DNA of 36,100 nt from Rhodoferax sp. (GCA_021737865.1 JAIPDC010000011.1:1-36100), one strand, 5' to 3'; positions 8,321 through 15,863 are shown, counted from the first letter of the stretch. Made by a program: numbers and translations. Notes: a model not told the origin generated them from the letters alone.

Positions 8321-8337
8321 CATGGCTGGCCGCTTAC
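8321..8337 (-). repeat. Right terminal inverted repeat of inner IS66
   Basis: This is the exact reverse complement of 5533-5549. Confidence 0.92.
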
Positions 8338-8345
8338 GACATTGG
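8338..8345. repeat. Right target-site duplication GACATTGG
   Basis: Identical to 5525-5532 and immediately outside the right IS terminus. Confidence 0.92.
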
Positions 8346-8469
8346 CGTTGATGCCGTGGGACAAGGCAATGCTGGCCACCGATGCACCCGGCTCGTCGCA
8401 CTGAATGAGGATCTGCTGCTTGAGCTCGGCGTCGTATCGCCGGCGGGTCTTCTTCTTGGCTTCATTCAT
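8338..8469 (-). pseudogene. tnpA: N-terminal part of IS66 tnpA (older element)
   Basis: From the ATG at 8469 the minus strand encodes MNEAKKKTRRRYDAELKQQI followed by LIQCDEPGASVASIALSHGI and NANVV, the first half of an IS66 TnpA helix-turn-helix. The frame runs out into the inner IS at 8337. The remaining half is at 5318-5532. Confidence 0.85.
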
Positions 8470-8501
8470 GGTGTCCACCTAACTTGTTTGGTGGACACCA
8501 T
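8468..8501 (-). promoter_or_regulatory. Hairpin covering the tnpA start of the older IS66
   Basis: ATGGTGTCCACC (8468-8479) pairs perfectly with GGTGGACACCAT (8490-8501) around a 10-base loop. The tnpA ATG (8469-8467) lies at the base of the stem, so folding would hide the start codon region. The inner element has a similar 10-bp stem at 5585-5611. Confidence 0.6.
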
Positions 8502-8584
8502 CGTTGCCGCTTAGACCGTTCCCTTCAAGGGTGGGATGACCGCACGCTTACTTTATAAGCCCATCTAGCCGCACTTAAACGAAC

Positions 8585-10366
8585 TTAGGCAATGGGAGCC
8601 ACTGCAATCAAGTGGTTTGAGAAACTTGTCTCAGTTTCACATCGCCAAGTTGCCCAAAGCTTGCACCCTTCGGCGGACCCAAGATCTAGCTCCAAGGCAA
8701 GCCAGTTGCGCGCTGCCATGACATGAGTGTCATGCCCCGGAAACGTCATGACTTCAGCGACATACTGCACATCGATGTTTTGAGGCTTCTTGGCATTGGA
8801 GTTCAACCAAGCAAGAAACAACCGTTCTGTCACCCCCATCAACGATGGGTGAACAACGGCAGACGACGTAAATTGATGCATCTGCGACCATGTTTCGGAG
8901 GCGGGCAGATCTTTGCGATAGGCCGTCCCCCACGCTGCAACATGCACATCCCCCGAGACCAATGAAACCCGAATCTTCTTGTCGCGAGCAAAACTTGATA
9001 GCACCTCGAGCAGTCGCTTGCGCTCCCCCTCATGGTCATCATGGGACCAGTGATCTTTGAGGTCGTCGGCGTTGCTGTCGATGACATGGTCCTGCCCGAA
9101 TTTATCCAAAAACAGTTCTGCCAATGGCAGCTTTGGGTGCACTACCGGCACAGAGGACATGAACAGCAGGTGCTGACATCCAGTCTTCGGCTGCGGCCCA
9201 GCGCCTCCAGACTTCAGGTTGCCAGTCCATTCCTTGATTTGCCGCCACGTATCCGATCCCATGACCTGGGTTCGGGAGCGCTCCGTGCGCAAGTCGGCAG
9301 CAACGACAGCTACTGGCCCAATCGAATAGGCGAACGTAAATCCTGGTTGATTGTCGAGCAGCGGAAGTGCCAGCGGATCCTTAGCGAGCACCTTGCTCCA
9401 TGGGATAGGCCTTAGCAGAGGGTCCTGACGGGTGAATCCTGCCGGCGTTGTGTCCTCCAGTTCAGGCAGATCTTCCAGCGCATGTTGCATCTGGAACACC
9501 CAGAATGCCCTACGCGCATGGCGGAAGAGTGTTTGAAATAGCTCGCAGTTCTGCATCTCGCAGCTGTATGACCCCCAGCCGTCAAAGATGTCGTGGTCGT
9601 CCCACACCATGATGGTTGGCATGGACGCCATCGCTGCCCCAGCATCAAGCGCAGCTGTCGCGGACGACCATGGCTGCCTCTCAATGGGGAGCCATCGTTG
9701 TTTGTACAGGCCAAAATAGTAGGCCTCTATCTCCCGTTCGAGAGGCTTGCTGACCTTGAAGTCCAGTTGGGCCTGGCGAGGCAGGCCCACCCATTGCCGC
9801 AGCGCTTTGATGTCTTCCCAGATAGAGTCAAAGTAGATCTGATCGCCGCCCATGAGCATCAAGTGAAAACGCTGCAGGCCTTTGTCGTGAATGCGCTTCT
9901 CATGCCACAACTGCTCCTTGTCCAACAGCTTGACTTCTCCCTCCCCAGGCTTTCTGCGCAGTTTGCGATCATGGCTGTAGAGCAGGTCCTCCCACACCGC
10001 ATCTGACGTACGGATGATTTTCCTCATCACCGCAGGGTCAGAGAATCCGTTGCACGATACGTACGCCATGCGCGGAGAAAAATCCTTGCCTGGCACCGTC
10101 ATGTTCCAGGTTAGCCCATCCGGGATGCCGTAGCTGACCGTGCGCTCATCCTTCAAGACCTTGCAGGAAATGTCGTAGCGCAGATAGCGCTCGCCGCGCG
10201 TTGACAATAGCTCCTTAGGTGCAGCACATGCCTTGCCATCTACTTTGAATTCCGGGATCTGTGCACCTGCCTTGAGACCAATCAGTGCCGTTACTCGCCA
10301 AGCATCCCCTTTTCCGATACCGCGAAACGACAGCACCGGCCCCAGCAGCAGATCCTCTTCATTCAT
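8585..10366 (-). CDS. PhoD-like metallophosphoesterase
   Basis: A 593-residue protein of the PhoD/alkaline phosphatase D superfamily. The metal-ligand motifs are visible: MGGDQIYFDSIW (about residue 172), MVWDDHDIFDGWGSY (about 255) and VSLVSGDVHVAAWG (about 470), the usual D-x-Q/D, W-D-D-H-D and G-D-x-H series. There is no Tat or Sec signal peptide, unlike exported PhoD enzymes, so it probably acts in the cytoplasm on an unknown phosphoester. I chose ATG 10366 rather than GTG 10372 because GAGGAGG lies at the best distance. The DUF4062-like gene ends 11 bases upstream, so the two form one operon. Base composition looks less GC-biased than the plasmid maintenance genes, consistent with cargo. 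Confidence 0.8.
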   Translation of the reverse strand: MNEEDLLLGPVLSFRGIGKGDAWRVTALIGLKAGAQIPEFKVDGKACAAPKELLSTRGERYLRYDISCKVLKDERTVSYGIPDGLTWNMTVPGKDFSPRMAYVSCNGFSDPAVMRKIIRTSDAVWEDLLYSHDRKLRRKPGEGEVKLLDKEQLWHEKRIHDKGLQRFHLMLMGGDQIYFDSIWEDIKALRQWVGLPRQAQLDFKVSKPLEREIEAYYFGLYKQRWLPIERQPWSSATAALDAGAAMASMPTIMVWDDHDIFDGWGSYSCEMQNCELFQTLFRHARRAFWVFQMQHALEDLPELEDTTPAGFTRQDPLLRPIPWSKVLAKDPLALPLLDNQPGFTFAYSIGPVAVVAADLRTERSRTQVMGSDTWRQIKEWTGNLKSGGAGPQPKTGCQHLLFMSSVPVVHPKLPLAELFLDKFGQDHVIDSNADDLKDHWSHDDHEGERKRLLEVLSSFARDKKIRVSLVSGDVHVAAWGTAYRKDLPASETWSQMHQFTSSAVVHPSLMGVTERLFLAWLNSNAKKPQNIDVQYVAEVMTFPGHDTHVMAARNWLALELDLGSAEGCKLWATWRCETETSFSNHLIAVAPIA

Positions 10367-10377
10367 GTTCACCCTCC

Positions 10378-11493
10378 TCAGATATTCATTTCTTTCGCTA
10401 CTACCTTAACGATTCGAGCGCGAGACACCGCCCTGCGCGCCACCAGCGCTGCTTCACCGGTTTGTTGCAACCATTCAATAAAACGCTGACTCGCGTGTCT
10501 CGTCTGTGAGTCGTCTCGGCAGTTGGCCAAGAAGGCGAATTGCACCTTCTGCACGTCATCGGCCACAAACACTCCAAAGGGGCCGCTTACCACCGTCGCA
10601 TCTGGAAATCCCAGTAGCGACGTGGCTTGGGTTTCCGTTGCGCCCCGGTGACAGGCAATCAGGTGCAGTGGCCCATGGGCCGAAGCCAGAAGCTTGATGC
10701 GTTGGTGATCTTCCAGGAAGGGCCGCCCCACCAACTCGCGCGCCGCGGCCACACTGAACGAGGCTGGAATCGCATGAACGACTACCACTACTTCCTTGCC
10801 ATCCAGATTGACCACCACACCGCCGTCCACCGCCTTGGCGCCCTTGAGCCCACCCAACGCCGTTTTGAGTGTCATCTCCATGGCTGTTTTCCGTTGACGG
10901 AAGTCGAGCCGGGTCCAATCCAGGGCAGCGCCAACATCAAAGCGCGTCGACGCGGACGCCTGAACGCCCCGTTGCGTCAGCGAAATCACAGCATCCGAGA
11001 GTGCTTCAAACACGCGCTTTTTGGCATCAGCGACGGTCTTCACCTCGCCGCCCCGGAAGGCGGTCTGCCGCGAGAGATAGTCCTGAAAGCGCCGGTTGCG
11101 CTCGCCGGCAGAGCCCTGAGCGTCGGCCACTGTCGGTAATGCCACCATGCGCACCTTGGCTTGCGCTGAACGAAGGCCCTCCATGTATTCGGCGTGACAG
11201 ATACCGATGTCCTGCTCGCCCGCAGCCCAGCCTGCATTACCGTTGGATAGCACGATAAGCACATCGCAGTCGCGCACGGCCTGCAGACAGGCATCCCAGC
11301 TATCCTGCGTGCCTTCGGCCGGCGGCGCGTCTTCGTTGATCCAGACTTCAAACAGCTTTCGCCCCAGCACCTCGGCTGATTCGATCTCCCTTTTCAGCTC
11401 TTTTCGCAGGTCGGTCAGATTGGTTTTGCTACCTGCAGGAAAAGCATCCACACATCGGCTGGACAGCATTACCCTGATAAGAGACTTGGCCAA
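10378..11493 (-). CDS. DUF4062/TIR-like domain protein
   Basis: A 371-residue protein. The first about 125 residues look like a DUF4062/TIR-like Rossmann fold: LIRVMLSSRCVDAF at the N-terminus, LRKELKREIESAEVLGRKLF, then CLQAVRDCDVLIVLSNGNAGW and GICHAEYMEGL. These follow the order of DUF4062 (V-S-S-T, R-x-x-L/I-E, C-D-x-x-I-x-L, G-x-S-x-x-x-E-Y). The rest (about 190-371) is not recognised. The start is a TTG at 11493 with AGGAG six bases upstream; the next in-frame ATG (11469) lacks this. It is the first gene of a two-gene operon with the PhoD-like enzyme. DUF4062 proteins are commonly found in conflict and signalling contexts, so a sensor or effector role is possible but not shown. Confidence 0.65.
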   Translation of the reverse strand: MAKSLIRVMLSSRCVDAFPAGSKTNLTDLRKELKREIESAEVLGRKLFEVWINEDAPPAEGTQDSWDACLQAVRDCDVLIVLSNGNAGWAAGEQDIGICHAEYMEGLRSAQAKVRMVALPTVADAQGSAGERNRRFQDYLSRQTAFRGGEVKTVADAKKRVFEALSDAVISLTQRGVQASASTRFDVGAALDWTRLDFRQRKTAMEMTLKTALGGLKGAKAVDGGVVVNLDGKEVVVVVHAIPASFSVAAARELVGRPFLEDHQRIKLLASAHGPLHLIACHRGATETQATSLLGFPDATVVSGPFGVFVADDVQKVQFAFLANCRDDSQTRHASQRFIEWLQQTGEAALVARRAVSRARIVKVVAKEMNI

Positions 11494-11885
11494 GAAGCGC
11501 TCCTGTTGTGGTTTTCAAAGACGATGCGTAGCTAAATACCGGAAGGGCTATTTCGTCTTACTAACTAGCACGCTTGGAAGGCGCCGGCCCTCTCGCATAG
11601 CCCACGCTGCTCGACGAAGAGTCCAGTCATGTACATCCGGCAGTCGCTTTTGCTTACAAGCGTATCAGAACATTGGTTGGCCATGCTTTATGGCTAACCC
11701 ATTGAAGCTCACACTGAAGGAAGCATTGAGTTTTCTTGGATCCATGCAGACTTGTAGGAGCATCGCCGGCCCCGCACTGGGGCGATTGCAATGCGCACTA
11801 ACGAGCCTCGGAAATCGCTCTGACGCTCCAAGAAGCGCAGTGATGAGATCCGACACCGTCAGGTGCTGAGCAGAAGGGATGGACC
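11494..11885. other. 392-bp stretch without a supported gene
   Basis: Several overlapping short frames exist on both strands, none with a good start, ribosome site or recognisable motif. The plus-strand frame near 11690 (MANPLKLTLKEALSFLGSMQ) is opposite the decayed LysR-like DNA and is not supported. The area looks like degraded cargo between the DUF4062 cassette and the replication genes. Confidence 0.5.
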
Positions 11886-12091
11886 GAGTGCGCCGGACTT
11901 GCCGGAAGTCGATCCACTAAGCTCGCACACAGGCGCGGCGTCATATAGCTGGGCGCCAAAATACTCTTCAAGAAGCTTGATTTGAGCGTCCACTTCCTGG
12001 TCAAGAGCAGCCTAAGAGGCGAACATTGCGTTCGACAGCAACCACCCGCTGCAAAACGGTCATCACGGATCTAAAGCGCTCAAAGGTTCAT
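11886..12091 (-). pseudogene. Decayed LysR-type helix-turn-helix fragment
   Basis: On the minus strand from about 12091, pieces in different frames read MNL, then VVAVERNVRL, then QEVDAQIKLLEEYFGAQLYD. In order and spacing these match the N-terminal LysR helix-turn-helix (M-N-L...F-V-A-V-x-E...L-S-x-Q-I-K-x-L-E-E-x-L-G-x-x-L-F-x-R). Stop codons and at least one frameshift break the frame. Only the DNA-binding part is visible; the effector domain cannot be read further left. A relic, moderate to low certainty. Confidence 0.4.
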
Positions 12092-12161
12092 TGACCCTGT
12101 TCACATTTATAGCCGACGTTGCCACCGGACCGGTGCGCTGTCCGCCTAGTGCCACCCAAAA

Positions 12162-12177
12162 TTTCGCGGACGCGAAA
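12162..12177 (+). repeat. Dispersed palindrome site 1 (end of repA)
   Basis: TTTCGCGGACGCGAAA within a perfect-armed 20-base AATTTCGCGGACGCGAAATT. It lies directly after the repA stop codon. One of nine related sites over 21 kb; putative ParB/KorB-type operator. Confidence 0.8.
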
Positions 12178-12178
12178 T

Positions 12179-13219
12179 TCAGAAGAGCGAGTTCTGACCA
12201 TCGTCACTGTCCCCGCTTTTACTCCCCTTTTTCTTGCGTACAGGGGCAACGTGTGGGGGCGACGGGAGCAGGACAAGGCCGTTGTCCTCGACCTTGAGCC
12301 GCGCAAGCGGGTAAACGATCTGCACGGCCTTCAATGCCTTCAAGAACCCTTTCTTGAAGTCTCTGGAAGCCTGGTCGATGTTGTCGGTGTTGAACGAGGA
12401 ACCGAATTGGCCCATCAAGGATTCCCACCGAATCGGCCTTGTCGGTCTGTCCGTGTAGCTCATTCGGTAGGTGAGCCAGGAATAAATGTCCATCGCCAGC
12501 GGCGAACCCCGCAGCGCCTTGTATGCCCGCAAATCAATGGGAATGGGGTGCTCGATCAGCTCATTAAAAAATGGAGCGCTGAGCCTGACGCTCGACTTCC
12601 ATTTCCCTGCGTCGCGCTCATGCTGCGGAACCCAAATGGCGCGCTCGTCGCCATCGACAGGCGTATCAAGGTCGAACGCTTCTTCATTCTCCAGGTGCAG
12701 GCCGTCAGCGATCAGCACATTGCGCAAAACGAAGCCAGGATCGCCAGCAGCTCCGCGTGTCATCTGCGCGGTGATGAGCGAACCAAAAAGGCGCTTCATC
12801 TGCTCGGCAACGCGGGTGGACGTTCCACGCTCGCCGCCGCCCGCGCGCAACTCTAAAACGTCTCGCAGGAACTGACGCAAGGAGTCGCCCAGCTCGATAA
12901 CCGGCGATTGGTTGCGCACCGCCTCGGTAGCCACCCATGACATAAGCAAGCGCGGGTAGATTCCATAAGGGATTCCGCCCTCGTAGCCCGCCAGGATGCG
13001 CAATTTGAAGTCGCCGTTTACGCGCGTAAAAACGTCCGCCTTCGGGTCTTTGTAGGGCATCGTGGCGAGCACCAGGGCGCGGGTCATGTACCCAAGGGTT
13101 CCGGCCTGCCGTGCGTCTTCCGCCTCGATGGCGAATTGCTCATCAATAGCGCGGCGCACCCACTCCGGCACGTGCCCTGCCCTATAGTCGATGATCGTTT
13201 CTTGCTTCTTTGCCGCCAT
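12179..13219 (-). CDS. repA: Plasmid replication initiator RepA (RPA family)
   Basis: A 346-residue protein of the plasmid-encoded RepA family (Pfam RPA type). Typical features are the N-terminal AIDEQFAIEAEDARQAGTLG, the central GGIPYGIYPRLLMSWVATEA with RLFGSLITAQM, a conserved DIYSWLTYRMSYTD and FNTDNIDQASRDFKKGFLKA near the C-terminus, and a basic tail. This family starts theta replication at iteron-type or short origins. It is the last gene of the minus-strand maintenance block. The start is ATG 13219; no good Shine-Dalgarno is visible, and a TATAAT lies just upstream on the opposite strand, so its expression may be limited by leader structure or an antisense transcript. No tandem iterons were found beside it, so the origin is unplaced. 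Confidence 0.85.
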   Translation of the reverse strand: MAAKKQETIIDYRAGHVPEWVRRAIDEQFAIEAEDARQAGTLGYMTRALVLATMPYKDPKADVFTRVNGDFKLRILAGYEGGIPYGIYPRLLMSWVATEAVRNQSPVIELGDSLRQFLRDVLELRAGGGERGTSTRVAEQMKRLFGSLITAQMTRGAAGDPGFVLRNVLIADGLHLENEEAFDLDTPVDGDERAIWVPQHERDAGKWKSSVRLSAPFFNELIEHPIPIDLRAYKALRGSPLAMDIYSWLTYRMSYTDRPTRPIRWESLMGQFGSSFNTDNIDQASRDFKKGFLKALKAVQIVYPLARLKVEDNGLVLLPSPPHVAPVRKKKGSKSGDSDDGQNSLF

Positions 13220-13232
13220 GGAAAGTTATAAT
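13202..13232 (+). promoter_or_regulatory. Candidate antisense promoter at the repA start
   Basis: On the plus strand a perfect -10 box TATAAT (13227-13232) is preceded by TTGCTT (13202-13207) with a long 19-base spacer. It points away from repA, overlaps its first codons, and would drive a short RNA ending at the terminator at 13271-13299. The -35 and spacing are weak, so this is tentative. Confidence 0.4.
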
Positions 13233-13238
13233 TTTTCT

Positions 13239-13299
13239 GCCGTTGCAAATGCACTGGCTTGACTACTTACAGCCCGGCATAACCTGCCGGGCTTTTTTT
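13239..13299 (+). ncRNA. Candidate short antisense RNA to the repA leader
   Basis: A transcript starting about seven bases after the TATAAT at 13227-13232 would run about 60 bases and stop at a strong intrinsic terminator (stem 13271-13279/13285-13293 plus seven Ts). No plus-strand gene exists that would need this terminator, which is the main argument. It would pair with the repA mRNA leader if that message begins upstream of 13300, as countertranscribed copy-number RNAs do. No direct evidence of expression. Confidence 0.35.
13271..13299 (+). terminator. Intrinsic terminator between korA-like gene and repA, plus-strand oriented
   Basis: AGCCCGGCA, loop TAACC, TGCCGGGCT: a perfect 9-bp GC-rich stem, followed by a run of seven Ts (13293-13299) on the plus strand. 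On the minus strand, where korA and repA are read, the stem has no following T-run, so it would not efficiently stop transcription into repA. Confidence 0.75.
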
Positions 13300-13304
13300 A
13301 TGGG

Positions 13305-13724
13305 TCATCGGTCGGTGCTCCGGCGCCGATATGCCGTCGCAAGCAATGCCGCCCCCGCCTCTGCCACCTGGTTCAAACGCGCCTGGTGTGCAGCCTCTGC
13401 GTCGGCCTGGCTGCGCTCAACAATTGCAGCAGGCGCGGTAATGGTCGCACGCCTCCACCCACGCGGCAAGCTGCGTTCAATCCCTGTTTCTTCGATTACG
13501 CGGGCCTCTTTGTAGCGGTCGAGGGTGTCGCGCATGCGTTGCACCGTCTTCCAAACCGCCTGACGCGTCACACCAAACTGATCTGCAGCTTCCTGGTTGG
13601 AGTAGCCATCCAACATCACTAGGCGCGCTGCCGCAATGCGGTCGGCGCTGAAGCTGTCTTTCAGCAAGTGCTGCAGCGCTTCAAACTCTGGGACAGACAC
13701 AGGAACAAATTCGCCATGCGTCAT
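13305..13724 (-). CDS. KorA/TrfB-type transcriptional repressor
   Basis: A 139-residue protein with a TrfB/KorA domain: AARLVMLDGYSNQEAADQFG followed by VTRQAVWKTVQRM gives the family helix-turn-helix (about residues 32-64). PRGWRRATITAPAAIVE further on matches the segment after it in RK2 KorA (P-E-G-Y-A-R-V-T-A-V-L-P). RK2 KorA is a global plasmid repressor that cooperates with KorB. It lies between parB and repA in the same orientation, as expected for a control-operon member. The C-terminus (about 100-139) is Ala-rich and helical, longer than RK2 KorA. Its operator here is unknown; CAACCTTTTTAGGTTG at two promoters is a candidate. Confidence 0.75.
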   Translation of the reverse strand: MTHGEFVPVSVPEFEALQHLLKDSFSADRIAAARLVMLDGYSNQEAADQFGVTRQAVWKTVQRMRDTLDRYKEARVIEETGIERSLPRGWRRATITAPAAIVERSQADAEAAHQARLNQVAEAGAALLATAYRRRSTDR

Positions 13725-13771
13725 AAATCACCCCACGTAGACCAAAAATAGAACAACTCGAATCCCCTTGT

Positions 13772-13796
13772 ATGCGCCGCCCCGTCGGCGGCGCAT
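13772..13796 (-). terminator. Strong hairpin after parB
   Basis: ATGCGCCGCC, loop CCGTC, GGCGGCGCAT: a perfect 10-bp stem four bases beyond the parB stop. There is no T-run on either side, so it is more likely an RNA-stabilising or attenuating structure than a full terminator. Confidence 0.45.
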
Positions 13797-13800
13797 CACT

Positions 13801-15012
13801 TCAAACAATCACCGACAGAACATCATCCAAGCGGAACTCGCTGTTGAACGAGCCTTCCAGTCCGCACAGGCACGCTGCCAGCAGCAACGCCCCGGCGCCC
13901 TCAGTCGCAAACCGCCCTTCGCGCAGGCCTGCAAATACATGCTTCCCGGCGTTCTCGGCTTTGCGCGCCTGCTCGAACGGCGTGCGCAGCGCGGCGATGC
14001 AGGCGCTTTGCTCTTCCGGTTGCAGGTCGGACAAAACTTCTTCGGGCCGCTGTCCCTCAACTGCCAGACGCTCGTAAATGTCCACCAGCAGGCTAGGAAC
14101 ATCGACGCCTGACGAGCCGCTGGCCCGCATGTCGCGCGTTCGCATGTCCTTTTGGGCAACCGTCGTATTGGTGCCCTTCTCTGCGCCCTTCTTCCCTGCC
14201 TTGGGTGCCTTGGGCTTGACCTCGTCGCGCACAGCCAGCGCCTTGGCGCGGGCATCTTCCTTGCCCCGCGTCTTCTTCAACTCGTCCACCAATTCTTTCG
14301 CCTTGGCGGGGTTGACCTTCTCCACTTGGCGCACGGTGGAAATCACTTCGGCGTCGGCGCTGATGGACTCATTGACCAGCCGTTTTGCCTGCTCCGGCAG
14401 GTGCAGCAGCGAAAGCATTTTGGACAGCCAGGGGCGGCCTTTGTTGTGGCGTTCCAAGACCGCTTCGACCGAACCCAGCGTATCCAGGTCACGCTGAATC
14501 TTGCGGGCTTCCTCGATTTGGGTGAGGTTCTTGCGGTGTGTGTTCTCCGCAAACTGCAGATCCTCCGCTTCTTCGTCGGTCAGCTCCTTGGCCTTTGCGC
14601 GCAGCGTGGCCAGGCCTTGCAAGCGCGCAGCGCGCACGCGCCGTTCACCGGCCACCAGCCGGAACGGCTTGGGGTGTCCTGCGGGCATGACGCGCAGGAA
14701 AATGGCCTGAATCTGCATCTTGGCCAGGCTTGCCCCCAACTCCGACAATCCTTGCTCGTCGTCCTCGAATTCTTCGCGTACCTGACCGATGATTTCCACG
14801 TCATCGAGGTTCACCGCAAATTCCGGCATTTCTGCATCACCAAACAATGCATCAATGCCCGTGCCCATGGCACCGCCTGCGCCCAGCATGAGGCCAGCCC
14901 CTGCAAAGGCGTTGGAGCCCGCTGCCTTGGCCTTCATCGGGGCCTTCTTCGCGGCTACGGCCGCTGGAGCGCCCTGCCCCATCTTTTTGCTCGTCAACGT
15001 CTTGGCGTTCAT
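13801..15012 (-). CDS. parB: ParB/KorB-family partition and DNA-binding protein
   Basis: A 403-residue ParB homologue starting at ATG 15012, which overlaps the parA stop. The basic, Ala/Lys-rich N-terminus is followed by the ParB/Srx-like domain (about residues 70-150) with the conserved FRLVAGERRVRAARLQG box and AENTHRKNLTQIEEARKIQR. The helix-turn-helix region is around GRPWLSKMLSLLHLPEQAKR, matching the S-R-x-x-V-S-x-L-L-R-L-L-x-L-P pattern. A basic linker and a C-terminal region (about 300-403) follow. With the ParA and KorA homologues next to it, it may act both in partition and as a repressor, like RK2 KorB. It is the best candidate to bind the dispersed palindrome TTTCGCGGACGCGAAA; that link is inference. 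Confidence 0.88.
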   Translation of the reverse strand: MNAKTLTSKKMGQGAPAAVAAKKAPMKAKAAGSNAFAGAGLMLGAGGAMGTGIDALFGDAEMPEFAVNLDDVEIIGQVREEFEDDEQGLSELGASLAKMQIQAIFLRVMPAGHPKPFRLVAGERRVRAARLQGLATLRAKAKELTDEEAEDLQFAENTHRKNLTQIEEARKIQRDLDTLGSVEAVLERHNKGRPWLSKMLSLLHLPEQAKRLVNESISADAEVISTVRQVEKVNPAKAKELVDELKKTRGKEDARAKALAVRDEVKPKAPKAGKKGAEKGTNTTVAQKDMRTRDMRASGSSGVDVPSLLVDIYERLAVEGQRPEEVLSDLQPEEQSACIAALRTPFEQARKAENAGKHVFAGLREGRFATEGAGALLLAACLCGLEGSFNSEFRLDDVLSVIV

Positions 15013-15773
15013 TTCCCCATCCTCCCCAAAATTGATGCACAAGCCGCGCGCCACTCCTGCGCAGCCTTCAAATGTCCGTCGCCCCTGGTGGCAACCCACA
15101 CAGGGCGGCGCAGCGCAATTGCTTTGCGAACCGGCGCGCGCTCGGGCAGCACCTCGGGCAAGATCGCGGCCCCGTACTGGGCGCGAAGCGATGCAAGTCC
15201 CTCGCGTTCCTCGGTGCTGCGGTTGTTCGTTTTGACCGGCAGAATGCCGATGTGACGAAGACGCGGATTGAACCCCTGCGTGCGGACGATGTGAATCGTC
15301 TGCAGCAAGTCGGCCACGCCCGCCAACTCATACAAGCCAACGGAAACCGGCGTCACCACATAGTCAGCAGCGGCCAGCGAAGCCATGAGACGCACGCCCA
15401 GCAAAGGCGGCGTATCCAGCAGGCACAAATCAAAGTCGCCTGCAAACTGCCGCAGGGCAGGGCCAGGGCGGCGGATCACTTCGTTTTCGGCCTTGTCGAT
15501 GGAGAGGAGGGCGTTATCGGCGCGGATGATCGCCAGCCGGTCGGTGATGTACTCCGGCCCCACCTGCGGCGCTGCAGCGTCGTACAACCGGGAAGCCAAT
15601 AAGCCAGGTTCTGCGTCATCGCCAGCCGGGAAGCTCAGGGACAAACTGCCTTGCTTGTCCATATCCACCAGCAGCACACGCAACCCCGCCTCGATGGCGG
15701 CATAGGCCAGGTGCACGGTCAACGTGCTCTTGCCTACGCCACCTTTCTGATTCGCAATCGCAAGAATTTTCAT
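15009..15773 (-). CDS. parA: ParA-type partition ATPase
   Basis: A 254-residue ParA/Soj family ATPase with the deviant Walker A motif NQKGGVGKST (about residues 8-17), Walker A' in VLLVDMDKQGS and Walker B in FDLCLLDTPPLLG. It has no N-terminal DNA-binding extension, so autoregulation probably rests on ParB or the KorA-like protein. Start ATG 15773, at the end of a 121-base leader that carries two distinct palindromes. Translationally coupled to parB (ATGA). Confidence 0.93.
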   Translation of the reverse strand: MKILAIANQKGGVGKSTLTVHLAYAAIEAGLRVLLVDMDKQGSLSLSFPAGDDAEPGLLASRLYDAAAPQVGPEYITDRLAIIRADNALLSIDKAENEVIRRPGPALRQFAGDFDLCLLDTPPLLGVRLMASLAAADYVVTPVSVGLYELAGVADLLQTIHIVRTQGFNPRLRHIGILPVKTNNRSTEEREGLASLRAQYGAAILPEVLPERAPVRKAIALRRPVWVATRGDGHLKAAQEWRAACASILGRMGK

Positions 15774-15836
15774 GTTCGGCTCGACTAATTAATTTATAAG
15801 TTTTGCAGAGAGGGTAGGGCGGTGTACCACAGTTCG

Positions 15837-15852
15837 CAACCTTTTTAGGTTG
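15837..15852 (-). promoter_or_regulatory. Operator type 2, copy 1, before parA
   Basis: CAACCT-TTTT-AGGTTG, arms of six perfect base pairs, followed by TCA. The same 19 bases (CAACCTTTTTAGGTTGTCA) occur at 16919-16937. On the minus strand it touches candidate -35 boxes of the parA promoter (TTGACA or TTGCGA), so binding would block transcription. Confidence 0.65.
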
Positions 15853-15863
15853 TCAAGACAGAT

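Larger units (their letters stand above)
5533..8337 (+). mobile_element. Intact IS66-family insertion sequence, 2805 bp
   Basis: The element begins GTAAGCGGCCAGCCATG (5533-5549) and ends with the exact reverse complement (8321-8337), a 17-bp perfect terminal inverted repeat with the GTAA start expected for IS66. It is flanked by the 8-bp direct repeat GACATTGG. Inside are tnpA, tnpB, tnpC and a small accessory gene in one orientation, all with uninterrupted frames. It sits in the tnpA of an older IS66 of opposite orientation. The perfect ends, perfect duplication and intact genes point to a recent and possibly still active insertion. Confidence 0.93.
4989..8551 (-). mobile_element. Older IS66-family element, left-truncated and interrupted by a second IS66
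   Basis: On the minus strand the order is tnpA N-terminal part (8469-8338), an inserted foreign element (8337-5533), tnpA C-terminal part (5532-5318) and tnpB (5342-4989). The tnpC that should follow is missing. A likely outer end lies at 8551: read from there leftwards the strand begins GTAAGCG and continues with CATCCCACCCTTGA at the same spacing as CATGCCACCTTGA in the inner element, and IS66 ends usually start GTAA. The left end was not found. The element is inactive. Confidence 0.75.

Noticed and set aside
12119-12856. 245-codon plus-strand frame opposite repA
   Set aside because: Antisense shadow of repA, which has the RPA family pattern over its full length.
14152-15255. 367-codon plus-strand frame opposite parB and parA
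   Set aside because: Shadow frame; parB and parA on the minus strand have firm family motifs and coupled starts.
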